The position numbers and the translations under genes are program-made. The notes under the pieces are model-generated. The model saw nothing but the letters and a program-made list of their open reading frames with translations. It ran no database searches and was not told the DNA's origin. DNA of 64,000 nt from Schistosoma haematobium (taxonomy: Eukaryota; Platyhelminthes; Trematoda; Strigeidida; Schistosomatidae). Below, in pieces: positions 15,301-25,652 of this stretch. Each line of letters begins with the position of its first letter. Within the stretch, counting starts at the first letter, position 1. The stretch lies in contig NC_067198.1 in NCBI RefSeq assembly GCF_000699445.3, forward strand, positions 30,073,536 through 30,137,535. Direction: 5' to 3'.

Positions 15301-18300
15301 TATGTGCCATGCACCATCATAAACCATGTTCTCCAGCCATGAAGTAATAAAGATAGGTTTGTTGTACAGTATACTGATTATACAATTGACAGACGGATGT
15401 CTCATGTGTACAAAATGTAGAACAATTTGGTAAAACTCAGTGGAAGTTTTTTTTAACTGCTCTGATATTTCATCATCTAGCAGAACTCTAGGCTTAATTA
15501 AATTTTGTCAAGTTTTGTAGTTAAATGTCTGATAATTAAACACTAAGCCATAATATCAGAATTAATATTCACATCTAGATGTAATGCAGTGAATTGCTGC
15601 AATGAAACATTATTTCTAAGTTTATTTGTTCTAGATTTCGAATAAGCTGATTGCGTAATTCAAAATATATATCGAAAGAAAAAGGAACTATTCACTTTAA
15701 TATCCTTGAACATAAAATCTAATAAGTTAAAAGTACTTACGAAAAAATTAAGAAACAGATAGTACATGTCTTTCAAGATGTTTAAGGGAAACTTTAAATC
15801 TACTAATTTCATAATCGTTTATGTAATACTTTAGATACTATTATAACAAATTAACTTATTTTTATTCTAATCATATTAGGCTGTTACATTGATTACCACT
15901 GTGTTTACGTTGTGTCATCTGTTAACTCTTAATTTAACAGCTTTGATATCTACAAATAATATAAACTAAAAATAAACATATGTATTTTGGCTAGTTGTAT
16001 TCTAAGATATATCTTGGTAGTATTTTATCTTATAGGTTGAATGGTTTGTTATTGTGGCTCTTCCGTTTAATAAGTGAATATTTCAATAGTTGAAATCATG
16101 AGTCAATTGAAGCTAGATCACCATGGAAAACCTGGAAGCACTGGACGGCCGTTTCGTCCTATTATGGGACCCCTCAGCAGTGCGCATCCACAATCCCGCT
16201 TCCCGCGACATTCGGACCCAGGACCTATCAGTCTCGCGCGTGAGTGCTTAACCATTAGACCACTGAGCTGGTCGGCACCCAACGGTGTTAATGTCTAACT
16301 TCAACCAATCCACGAAGTTGCACCACCGCACACCATTGTCTTCAGTGAGTTGAGTGGTGTGGCAACTCGAACTGATGTACGTACGTACGAAGTTCTACGT
16401 TGTTACTCACTGACTGACTGAGTGAGTTGATATCTCACAACAGACCTGGTTGAACTCCATTGGTAACGGCTTTTCACTAGAACTCCAGGGAATACCTCTT
16501 AAAGTCAGTCACCATACTAGGACGAAACGGCCGCCCAGTGCTTCCAGGTATTCCATGGTGGTCTAGCTTCAAATGACTCATGATTTCAACTATTGAAATT
16601 TCTAAAAATCTCCACAAAACCCCTTCTGATAAGTGAATATTTGTTATTTTTTGATGAGCTTCTAATAACTCATTTTTAAAGTTAATTTTATGCATGTTGT
16701 CTAAAAAATGATCGAAGCTTCATGAATCAATCATATAACCCCAAAAACTTAACAACACTGAAGTCATCCGTTTTATTTTATTAATTTTTCATTATTACAC
16801 ATTTAAAGATCTATTTTTAATAAATTTCTTAAATGGCTGTTTTCAATCAACGAAGCTTTAACCTTTTAAGGAAGTGATTTTTTTTTCTAAAACCATAATA
16901 TATTAAAATTTTTAGTACTGTGAATGAAACTTATTGAAATGTACTGCAGATCAGTGATAAAATGAGAGAATATGTAAGTAAAAGATCATCTATGTTGTCG
17001 ATAACACCACATGGAATATAGAAATGAATTCGATATTACGTTTGATGTATTCTGTTTATAAGTGAAAGTGAAATAATCCCTCATACAATTACATTGTGCT
17101 ATTCCGTGTGTGAGATTTTAGTCTTCAGTTATTGTGAATATTTAGATAGTATCATACTTAGCGGCTAATTAGTATGCGAAATTTCTTAGTTCTTGAACTT
17201 TGAATGAAAATTGATTATTTACACTAGTGACTAATACATTTACTTCCTAATGCATATATGTAATTTTAACATTCTTGTTTATTTTATGAGTTGAATCCAC
17301 TTAATTATCTATTTTATAAGAATTAATTTATTAATGCAATAGCCGATTTCTACTTTAGTGTGCATGTTATAAAAATTTTAACCTCGGTCCAGTACACTGT
17401 ACATTTGTAAAGATAACAGAAGAAAAGAAATAAGAAAGGAACATGTAATATCTATAACCATAAAGCATTTTCCCATTCAAAAATGGCTTCATAAGTTTAG
17501 ACAACAAAAAGTAAATATATTTGGTTTAGATGATAAATTTCAGCGGGCATTCGTTTTATTTGTTATCCTATTAATATCAATAGTTGATATCATGAGTCCA
17601 TCGAAGCTAGACCACTATGGAAAATCTGGAAGCACTGGACGGCCATTTCGTCCTATTATGGAACTCCTTAGCAGTGTGCAACCACGATCTCACCCCGTGA
17701 AATTCGAACCCAGGACCTATCAGTCTCGTGCGCGAGCGCCTAACCACTAGATCACTGAGCTGGTCGGCATCCAATGGTGTTAATGTCAAACTTCAACTAA
17801 TCCACGAAATTGAGCGATACATCCACCATTGTCATCAGTGAGTTACTATCTCACAACAGATCCGGTTGAACTCCACTGATCAATGCTTCTCATTAGAACT
17901 CCAGGATATACACCTTGAAGCTAGTCACTAATGAGCATATGTTGAATAATATCAGAAAAGATTTTGTGGATATTATAGTAATTTCAATAGTTGAGAAACT
18001 GATAGGTCATGTGTTCAAATCCTGCTAGGCGGGGTCATGGATGCGCACTGCTGAAGAGTCCCACAATAGGACGAAACGGTCGTCCAATGCTTCCAGATTT
18101 TCTATGGTGGTCTAGCTTCAATTGACTCATGATCTCAACTATTGGAATAACTACAATCTCCACAAAACCCATTCTGATATTCTATTAATAATTTATCACT
18201 CTCCTTGAATTCATCATCATTTCTATCTAAAACATATAAATATAAACAAATGGAAATATTTACTGATTATTTGATATCCTATTATTTTTTATAACATGTG

Positions 18301-21300
18301 TTTTCTATCTTATTATTGTTTTCATTCATATTGAATCAATTCCATCTTATTAATCCTTTAGGAAATTTTCATCATTATTCATATTCATATTCATATTATT
18401 ATCTATTCTCTAACTAGAATTACTATTTATTAACATTGTAATTATTATATAAGATTACAATTTGTTTACTGTGTTTATGTCAGTTATACATTTTATGAAG
18501 TTAGTGTTAAACTGGAATTACTGATTAAATTGACATACCAATTACTTGTTATATTTATTTACTGTCTATAATAATATTGAATTAATCTTAGATATTTTAT
18601 TATTCTAGTAATTATAACTTTCGATTTGTTTGAAATAACACATATGGAACTAAGAACATAAGTAAATATTTACTTGTTTAGATTTTATTTCCTCGTTATA
18701 CATATATATGTATACAGCATTAAACAATACGATTATGTTATGAACTAACAAAGAGAGGAGGTAAATCATATAATGAGACAAAAAAAACATTACTAAAGGC
18801 GACCATTCAAACAAGGATATTTGTGAAGTAGATTCTATTCTTTTTATAACTATATATTATTGTTTCTTGAAAGAGGAGAACTACAGTAGGATTACTAATG
18901 ATTTCTGATTTTAAGCATATTTAGTAATTTGTTATATTAGTGCGTTGAATCATATGTACAATTTCGTTGAGGTAGTTGTGATTTATTAGACGATAATAAC
19001 TTAGAATAACTATCTGTATTAATCATATTATTCACTTTTATAATTGTTATGTGTTTTGTGAGGGCTTCAGTAGTGATCAGTAGTTCATATATTAGACAGA
19101 ATCTTCCAGTACGATTTTCAATATGAATGGGCAACATAAACTAACAAGAACCACAATATTATACTTTTAAAAGTCATATAAACATAAGGATTAACTTGAA
19201 TGTTTATTATAAATTACTTTTTGTACTGTTCTATCTATTTTTTGTTGTTGTTCATATTAATTTAACGTGAATCCAAGGATAAATTTAAAATATTCTATTT
19301 TATTCTTGTCAGGGTTTCGGTTTAGCTACTTCATATAAGTAGATGCTGGTCAATACATATTCATTACTATGGTCGTATACTCTATTTTATTAAGAAGTAA
19401 CCTTACCTCAATAATCAATTATAACTAAGGAGAACTAAGAAGTCGTCCTATTTTGTCTATCAACGTCTTGACAATAAAAAATATACGAGTATACAAAAAC
19501 TAGAAGCTAGGATCTTTAAGTATTTCAACGAGCATAATATCTTTAAATCACTTAGAATTTACTAATCCTTATTTTTTAACTACAATCAGTCTGTAGTATG
19601 ATATCATTATTTCTCATTATTATCGACAGATTACTTGTATTCTAACTTGAAAGAAAACTCATTTCTAAAATTCAACTTTCAAATAAAGACAAAACAACTA
19701 GCTCTCAATATTTTCATTTGTTCCCTAGTGATCATCCATCTCTGTTTTACATAATGTCTAGATCAAATGTATAATGGGTTGTGATCAATTTTTAATGGTT
19801 TAGTTTCATTCATTTATTATATCTGAACCGACTTCGGTGTTTATTTTATAATATCTTCTTTCAAGAGAAGTCCCAAGGAAAAGCTCTTAAAATTGAAGAT
19901 CTTTCCATCATTGATTTGAAGTGTTAATGATGTAGTGAACGATAACTGAGGTGAAGAAAGCCAATTTATTCTTTAGTGCATAATTACACTATGCATTCAT
20001 AAAATCTAAAAATCATACATTAAATATAATTGCATATCTTCCTCCAGTTTTATCCCTTACATATTTCATAATTCTTCCAATTCTTTTGTAATTCAATTGT
20101 TTTCTGGTTCCCATCTTATTCTTTTCAATTCAATCTTATATTGACAGTCATTCTATTAACGGTTGTTGCTACATACTACTTATATCTGTCAGTATAATTA
20201 GCAAACATTTCAATTGTAGCTCTATCTCACCAAACTGCACTGAAATGATTTTAATATCTTCTAAAAAACGATTTGATTATAAATGTAGTGAATTAGTTTC
20301 ACTATCATTGTAACAATTTACATTTGCCTAAAACTAACAAATTAGTCAAGTTTTTTTAGTATGATTTATTAGTTCCGTATATAAACTAATAATCTTGAAA
20401 AACATTAAACCTAGAGTATTAAAAGTTATATTATTTTTAAACCAGTCGTTGAAATGACAAAACAAAACTCATCTTTTGTTTCATAATCGTTGAATGAATA
20501 ATAGCTTAATATTGGCTCCATGAACTATGACAGACAATCAATGGAATCACATTTTAATCTTATACATTGATCATTGTATAATATATGGTAAATTAATTTG
20601 ATCTATATTAAACTATATTTGAAATAATTTAGTTGGTTATTGCAAGATAAATTATTTTCAACTTGAATTACTTGATTTCTATGAGATCTGCTTAAACCTT
20701 CTTAATTTTGAAACTTTACTCTTTAACATGGATCAATTATAATTACTCTGGTAATTGATTGTTAGTCCACTTTCTATGTTTTACAATTAGTTAATGAATA
20801 GTGGAAAATGTATATGTATTCTAAACAAAATTTATCAAAGCATAATTATTTATAATAAAGTTACTTACTGGCTATTGTACAATGGAAATAAAGTAATATT
20901 AATATGCATGAATTATTTATTAATACAGTATTAAATAGACATTGATACCATTTAAACCATGCACAAATACATGTATACAGCTTCTATTCACCTTATGGAT
21001 CTATCATATTGTAGTTTCTAACAAAAATATGATTGTAACAATTATGTCTTAAACTAATGATGTTATTATAACTGAATTATAGTCGAGATAAAGAAACATA
21101 CGGATAAACACTAAGAAATAGTTGTTGTTCTTTAAAAAAAATGCACGTGAATCAAATTCCACTTTTAAAAATATAACATCAATCTACTAAGACAGATTTA
21201 AAATTAGAGACCTAGTGCAAGTTGATAGTAATCCATGATAAGTATTTTGGAAGAATTGCTTGCTTATGACAGAACCATTATGTGAGTAATGTTGAGGTTA

Positions 21301-23484
21301 GGTTTAGGTAATGAATCGGTTGATGAGACTGTGAATCTTCAGTAGAATATATCAACAGCCGTATAATTAGACGCATAATGATGGCTAGAGTAGGTTGGAA
21401 AAGAAATAAAAGCGGTCAAACGACAGTAAAATATTAGTATGTGAAATAGATAAAACAATATTTATAACTGGTTTACTTATCCTGAGTTTTCGCGATTTTT
21501 TCTTCAGGCCCATCAACAATTCTATTGTCAAGGTCGAAAAGAAGTTATGAAACAGTTACACACATCCACTACAAATTCAGTTACATCACATATACCTACC
21601 TCCTCTGGTAATCATACTGTTTTAAACTGCACTACAACTACCGGTTCACCAGCTAGTAAACGTCGCTGTACTACAACTGACAGTCTTTCATCTACTGGTC
21701 ACAGCCTAAATCATACTGGAAATTCTTCAACCAATCAGACAAATTCGTCTACATCTAGTAGTGGTGATGAAGCCGAAAGCGTTAAAAGTAATAGGTTATC
21801 ACCATCAGGTTCGAAATTGTCACCAAATCGTAATTTACAAAACAGTCAAGAAGTTAATACAGATTGTGAAACAGATCAATCAAATTCAACTCATTGGGAA
21901 CCTTGTGGAGCATCTGAACTACGTTGTTCTGCATGTGGTTACGTTGGTCAAACCCCACGTGGCATGAAAATGCACAGAAAACTTCATGAATGCAACGGTA
22001 CCACCTCAAAGTAAGTTTTCTTATAGATTAATTTATAGCTAGACAGTTACACTGAAATAAAACAGCTGTACCCTGAATGTAATTATGGTCATTATGAGAA
22101 ATTAAGTTTTGGTGCATTAGATTTACGTCGACATCATATGGGCTTAAATGCGTGCTAGCGTCAATGAAATCTGCCAAAGGCATCAAATTCTCCTGGATAA
22201 TCTAGGTTTTTAAATAACTAATCTTTAATCCTGCTTGTGAATAGCAGTAAACTCACAGTCATAAATAACAGTAAGAAGGATACTAAGATCGCAATATATT
22301 TCGTAACATAAAATCCATATCTTTAATTATGAACAGCCATAATTATGTTAAATAACATATGCAATAAATCCTTAAGTAGGTCCCAAAAATCAAGAATTAT
22401 CGAATATTTCACTCTTGTGATTTATAAAGTTCCATACCGTTAATAGCTAATTGTTGGAGTTTAATATTTGCGTAACTGCTGAGTCACTAGCAGCCCCTAC
22501 TAATAATCTAAATACCTTATGTATAGGTTATAGTACCATTTCAAATGGGAAATGAATAGTACGAGTTAGATTTCAAAAAGGGTTAAGATGTGTTCAATGA
22601 TGGTCATTATTATTTACTTATTTGAACACATAAATATTGGTACAAAGGGGCACCAGATACATATGCGCCACACAAATCAAATGAGATTTGTGTGGGTTGT
22701 GATACCACCCGGGTGCCAAAACCGAAGTAAATGGTTTTCTTATGGGATCACACACGGAGCCTTCGACCTAAAGGTCTAATCCACAAGGCAGTAGAGCAAC
22801 ATCAGAAGATGCAGTTCTATGATAGCCGATGATCAATAATTGGTTTATAAGCCATTTGTTTCCTCTGGAGCTCATGTACACCATTGGTTTGGAATCAGGG
22901 TTTTCCAACTTCCTTAGATGGAATCTCCGTGTCATCCAACCCAGTTGAAGCGTCGAACATTCGCTTTTCATCCTCTTAATTTCGTAAACAACATTAATGC
23001 TGCGAGAAGGCAGTGAGTAAGACTTCCCTGTCAGTAGTTGTATACGCGTGGTTATGTGTAAGCATTTCGAGAGAGAGAGAGGACTCTCCTCACTCACGGT
23101 TGTACCAGGGCATTTGGGAGCTGATTATTCATTTATATTATACAGTGGTATTTATTGTAATGCCGACACTTAATAGTAGTCATTGTATTTTTTTTATTAA
23201 ACAAAACTAACTATTTACAAGTTTATACTGTATCATTAGCAAGTGTTTACTTAACAATACACTTTTTTTCTAATTGTAGGAATCCTAAATCTACTTGTGA
23301 AATAAAGACAGAAAATGATATTCTCACTAAAAATTTCGATATAAATCTACATGTTACTAATGATCATAATTCACCTATGATAAATAATATAAAAAAATTG
23401 CACAAAGTAACTAATGACAATAATAATAATAATCATAATAGTAATGCATTTTTGGATGATTTTGTTAAAAAAGAACAATTATGA
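1..23484 (+). CDS. ZFPM: FOG/ZFPM-family zinc-finger cofactor (u-shaped-like), 5'-partial, 7 exons in window
   Basis: Joined exons 1-364, 1557-1686, 3263-3346, 5149-5472, 9356-11709, 21508-22010 and 23280-23484 give one open frame of 1320 visible residues plus a TGA stop. Every junction has GT/AG ends and matching phase. FOG proteins are nuclear cofactors that bind GATA factors through C2HC fingers and recruit repressors. Seen here: a PR-like region (about residues 45-190), C2HC finger 1 (241-262, CTHCGISF...HYC), C2HC finger 2 (1071-1092, CKFCRTRFQAFSTFQ then AHQQFYC), and a C2H2 finger (1225-1245, CSACGYVGQTPRGMKMH), all with strong FOG-type signatures. Between fingers 1 and 2 lies about 800 residues of Asn/Ser-rich, probably disordered sequence with a poor CPNC half-finger. 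The frame is open to the left edge, so more exons lie upstream. Human FOG proteins have more fingers, so this one looks reduced. A CtBP-type motif is not clear; ILDLS at 10471-10485 lacks the usual proline. The family call is confident, but orthology to a specific ZFPM paralogue is not claimed. Confidence 0.88.
1557..1686 (+). CDS. ZFPM: ZFPM exon, PR-like region continued
   Basis: The acceptor TTTTCAG precedes 1557 and the donor GTAAGT follows 1686. It is entered in phase 0 and left in phase 1. It encodes the peptide EEHTWIRVIHETG, a FOG/PR-domain-like segment. It has no ATG-started frame long enough to be noticed by length alone. Confidence 0.75.
3263..3346 (+). CDS. ZFPM: ZFPM exon, end of PR-like region
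   Basis: This 84-base exon follows a long pyrimidine tract ending in ACTGACAG and ends at CAG|GTAAGC. The phase-1 entry and exit match both neighbours. It encodes ILKTITLQTRSDINPQDF. The hydrophobic stretch that would precede it in frame is intron, not a membrane segment. Confidence 0.75.
5149..5472 (+). CDS. ZFPM: ZFPM exon with C2HC finger 1
   Basis: The acceptor is TCAATTAG and the donor GTAAGT, phase 1 on both sides. The finger spans 5292-5357 with Cys, Cys, His and a terminal Cys in FOG-type C2HC spacing. Ser/Thr-rich linkers flank it. The upstream in-frame ATG at 5118 lies inside the pyrimidine tract and is not used. Confidence 0.85.
5957..6113 (+). repeat. Decayed hammerhead-SINE right arm
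   Basis: The order matches the right arm of the 8676-9153 composite: a CTGAGGA core (near 5989), GGACGAAAC, then the tail up to the AATCTCCACAA block. Stem II is broken (GTGC against GGAC) and stem I carries a mismatch. The tRNA-like head is reduced to a trace. It lies in the ZFPM intron 5473-9355. Confidence 0.65.
8737..8780 (-). ncRNA. Hammerhead-like sequence with broken core
   Basis: It has the same layout as the one at 9023-9066 but on the opposite strand. The core reads CTGGGGA, changing the invariant A6 to G. Stems I, II and III are otherwise kept. It is probably inactive. Confidence 0.6.
8797..8864 (-). promoter_or_regulatory. tRNA-like SINE head with Pol III A and B boxes
   Basis: On the minus strand, a box-A-like sequence GTGGTCTAGTGGTTAAG lies at about 8841-8857 and a box-B-like GGTTCGAATC at 8802-8811, in tRNA order and spacing. 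The same pair recurs in the copies at 16.2 kb and 17.7 kb. The lack of a clean acceptor stem and the fusion to the hammerhead region argue for a SINE promoter, not a tRNA gene. Confidence 0.7.
9023..9066 (+). ncRNA. Hammerhead ribozyme, all core residues present
   Basis: In order: stem I 5' strand CACTG, core CTGAGGA (CUGANGA consensus, with G at the variable position 7), stem II GTCC/GGAC closed by CACAATA, core GAAA, minimal palindromic stem III CGGCCG, cleavage triplet GTC (9059-9061), and stem I 3' strand CAGTG. This is the arrangement of schistosome SM-alpha hammerheads with a very short stem III, which tend to work best as dimers (family knowledge). Self-cleavage of this copy is inferred, not shown. 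Confidence 0.8.
9356..11709 (+). CDS. ZFPM: ZFPM large Asn/Ser-rich exon with first half of C2HC finger 2
   Basis: This 2354-base exon runs from TTTTTAG|ATCAAC to CAG|GTAACT. Most of it is Asn, Ser, Thr and Gln-rich with AAT trinucleotide runs (for example 10757-10783), probably disordered. A CPNC pair near 9917-9928 lacks a matching histidine pair. The last codons encode CKFCRTRFQAFSTFQ, the N-terminal half of a FOG C2HC finger. It is finished in the next exon 9.8 kb away. Confidence 0.88.
11710..12690. other. ZFPM intron, no recognised element
   Basis: AT-rich intron sequence. I see no coding frame or repeat family here. Confidence 0.5.
12691..15053 (-). mobile_element. Decayed non-LTR retrotransposon (LINE), RT core deleted
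   Basis: Reading on the minus strand, the 5' region is about 15053-14640. AP-endonuclease pieces follow at 14205-13945 (ISAYAPTDCSPDAIKDEFY) and 13926-13702 (LARDLNAQVGRLGTEESRL). After these comes the region that normally follows RT, at 13530-12960 (LLYACETWPLRVEDVRRL, HRLRWLGHVLRM, WLETLSDMAQNRSQWR). The RT domain itself is missing between about 13700 and 13530. The 3' end is a (TAAA)-rich tail at 12691-12712. Several frameshifts separate the pieces. It is APE-type and related to the element at 31190-33373. The clade is probably RTE-like but not proved. It sits in the ZFPM intron, opposite to the gene. Confidence 0.75.
14536..14590. repeat. TAA/TAG-type microsatellite
   Basis: A run of AAT units with interruptions inside the LINE. 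Confidence 0.7.
15054..16069. other. ZFPM intron, no recognised element
   Basis: AT-rich sequence with no feature I can support. Confidence 0.5.
16070..16642. mobile_element. Composite hammerhead SINE (element 16084-16628) with 14 bp TSD
   Basis: ATAAGTGAATATTT lies at 16070-16083 and at 16629-16642. The left arm is in minus orientation: box B is mutated, and the hammerhead core reads CTGAGGG, with invariant A9 changed. The right arm is in plus orientation but has lost its core and half of stem II (around 16512-16525). The middle contains a nested LINE 3' tail at 16354-16421. Neither hammerhead looks active. Confidence 0.8.
16345..16430 (+). mobile_element. Nested LINE 3'-end insertion with 9 bp TSD
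   Basis: GTGAGTTGA occurs at 16345-16353 and at 16422-16430. The 68 bp between match the 3' end of the LINE tails near 45000 (GGCAACTCGAACTGATGTAC, then TGAC repeats). The other composites lack this piece. Confidence 0.75.
17564..18190. mobile_element. Composite hammerhead SINE (element 17577-18177), rearranged, 13 bp imperfect TSD
   Basis: TATCCTATTAATA (17564-17576) and TATTCTATTAATA (18178-18190) differ at one base. The left arm is on the minus strand with core CTAAGGA (invariant G5 lost). The middle matches the other composites up to about 17930. It is followed by a second partial unit with its own tail fragment and tRNA-like trace, ending in the plus-strand hammerhead arm. Confidence 0.75.
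18046..18089 (+). ncRNA. Hammerhead ribozyme, core kept, stem I with one mismatch
   Basis: Core CTGAAGA (A at variable position 7), stem II GTCC/GGAC and GAAA are kept. Stem III is CGGTCG. The stem I strands CACTG and CAATG pair except at one position. It is possibly still weakly active. Confidence 0.6.
18191..21507. other. ZFPM intron, no recognised element
   Basis: AT-rich, with a short ATTCAT-type tandem run near 18373-18397. Nothing else can be supported. Confidence 0.5.
21508..22010 (+). CDS. ZFPM: ZFPM exon with second half of finger 2 and a C2H2 finger
   Basis: The acceptor TTTTTTCTTCAG opens directly into AHQQFYCQGRKE, which completes finger 2. The C2H2 finger is at 21925-21987, with Cys pair CSAC and His pair HRKLH. 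It resembles the FOG finger carrying GYVGQTPRGM. The donor AA|GTAAGT leaves phase 2. Confidence 0.9.
22606..23113 (-). mobile_element. Short LINE-derived element: 5' end fused to 3' end
   Basis: On the minus strand the 5' end matches 15053-14640 of the long LINE, then jumps directly to its 3' end (matches 12775-12691), omitting all coding sequence. At the junction is an inverted repeat, CACACAAATC and GATTTGTGTG (about 22671-22696). The element at 45275-45749 has the same junction, so this is a family of deletion derivatives. It lies in the last ZFPM intron. Confidence 0.7.
23280..23484 (+). CDS. ZFPM: ZFPM terminal exon
   Basis: The acceptor TTTTTTTCTAATTGTAG is followed in matching phase by 68 codons ending in TGA. 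The residues are Asn and Lys-rich with the tail FLDDFVKKEQL. No finger is visible. It is assigned by frame continuity and by the polyadenylation signal downstream. Confidence 0.75.
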
Positions 23485-23627
23485 TTAAAATCACCATGAT
23501 ATGAATAGTAGTTGTATTCTCATCATTAGAATATTACAATATGATAATGAGAAAGAACAAATACAATGTATTACATTCTGATGACAAATTACACTGTATT
23601 TGTTACTGTTCCAATGGAATGGTATAT

Positions 23628-23633
23628 AATAAA
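23628..23633 (+). promoter_or_regulatory. Polyadenylation signal AATAAA for ZFPM
   Basis: This AATAAA lies about 145 bases after the ZFPM stop codon and is the first canonical signal there. Confidence 0.6.
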
Positions 23634-23639
23634 CAATAA

Positions 23640-25650
23640 TTCATTCATGTATTATTGATTTTACTTTATTACTTATCTTTTGTTTTCCTTTTTTTTTGAA
23701 ATTTTTTTTACTTGTTGACTTTCTATCTTCCTGATGAGCATAATTCATCACCACTACTAGTATTTCAACTGTATTTTATTCTTTCGATTGTATATGATGA
23801 ATGTTGGAAGTGATTTCAACTTCCTTTAGAATATAACAATTTTTTTTAAATTAGAAAAATGATATATTTACTATTAAAATTAAATTTGTCTACTTTTGAG
23901 TTAACTACTTGCAAGTAGACTCATTTTTATTTCAGATATTTTATTTGAACTTGAAATTGATGTCAACGTGGTTCAAAGAGCTGTGCACTCATTAATATGA
24001 AATTTTAATAGAAAACCTAGTTACTTTGATGAAACGAAGGGTTCATTACCTCTATGAGTCAGTTATTAAGATCTATTCTATTGATCCGAACCAACAAACA
24101 GTTAATCTTAGAATTATATGAGAAAATATTGAAAATTTAACTCTATACGAAATAGTATGATTGTCTGATTCTATTTTTTGCATGATATATGCAGAAAATG
24201 AAGTTAGAACAAATACAAATCAATAGAAGATGGAATGGTGACCACCAAATAAATTGGACTTAGTGGTATAAAGTGACAGCCATGATATATGAAGGTTTTT
24301 AATTTCGATACGTGGCTTGGTCATAGGTCTTCAGTATCGAGACTCCATATTGATGAAGTAAAAGCTACTCAGTACTTGTTGGTGTAGCTAAATGTCTGTT
24401 ATATAACTACAGATATTTTCATGTTTAATGAAGTAAATTTATGTAAACGAGGTTTAAGACTAAAATTTAAGATTATATTTAAGCTCAGGTTAAGTGTTAA
24501 TCGACAAACACCTAAAGGTTCATAAATACGAGTAGCAAAGACGGTCAACACCAGTTCAACGAGACATATATTTTCGCCTGATAGATATAAGTACTAGTGG
24601 ATAATGCATTAAATTGTAAATTTTGGTAGAGTATTGGAGTGGACAGAACCCAAAACTTCAAATAATCCTGGTTAGTGTCTTGATTGATGAGGTAAATATG
24701 AGATGAAATATTTTCACGTTTCCGAAGTGTACCATAACTGGGTTTACTACAGACTCTTCAATATGATTATAAAAAGCTATGATCTTGATAACAATTGGAT
24801 CTTCAAGTTATGTTTGAGACGATGATAAAGCAATATTGTAGTAATTTCAATTTTTGAGATGAGTTAACTGAAGCTAGACCATCATGGAAAACCTGAACCG
24901 CTGTCCAGATAAATGGAAACTTTATATAGAAAGGTAATCTACATTTTTACTACTTCAAATATGTGAAAATATTTTTGATAAACTCAGTTACTTGCATAAA
25001 GATAATGAGTGAAATAGGGAGTTAGAACACTGAATGTGAATTTGAAGTAACAATATTCGGTAAATACCAACAATATAACACACCAAGCTTCCAGAGATAA
25101 TAAAGACAGTTCTAAAAAGATTAGTCCATTTACGTTGAATGAAAACTTTAAAGTACGTAATCACCAGGAGACAAAGTTATTACGCAAAATTCTAAATAGT
25201 GCAAGTAAATATGTCTGGAAATGCATCAATATACTGTAATTTAGTGGAATGATTACAGTATGCGAATGAACGATAATTAGCTCTAAGTAAATCTTATGAC
25301 TTTCCCAAGAATTTCGATAGAACAATTAGAAGATGAAGCTGATCTGAAAAATGTGATGTATTTGCGTCATACATTTCGAATAGTCTGGTCACACATACTT
25401 GTCAGGGCATTTTTATATGAAAATTAAAAAATGGTCAATTAAATGAAAGTTCAAGTAAAAAAGGTAACAAATGCGAAACATTTTACATCGTATGGAAAGA
25501 ATTTGTCGCATTATCCCAGGCCATAAAATGACTCAATGATTACCAAGGTAAATTCAAGGTTACGACAAATTGTTTTTGTACACATAAAGGGGGTTTAAAT
25601 TTACGAATAGCTAAGGCTTCAATAAACCTAAGAATTCGTCCTTGATAATT
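23640..25650. other. Intergenic, one SINE tail fragment only
   Basis: It lies between the convergent ZFPM and CNOT10 3' ends. About 24843-24908 is a fragment of the hammerhead-SINE tail in the minus orientation. A short segment at 25316-25359 recurs inverted at 26322-26370. No coding frame is supported. Confidence 0.5.
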
Positions 25651-25652
25651 TC

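Noticed and set aside
16115..16165. Active hammerhead in the left arm of the 16 kb composite
   Set aside because: The core reads CTGAGGG, losing an invariant A, and the right arm has lost its core.
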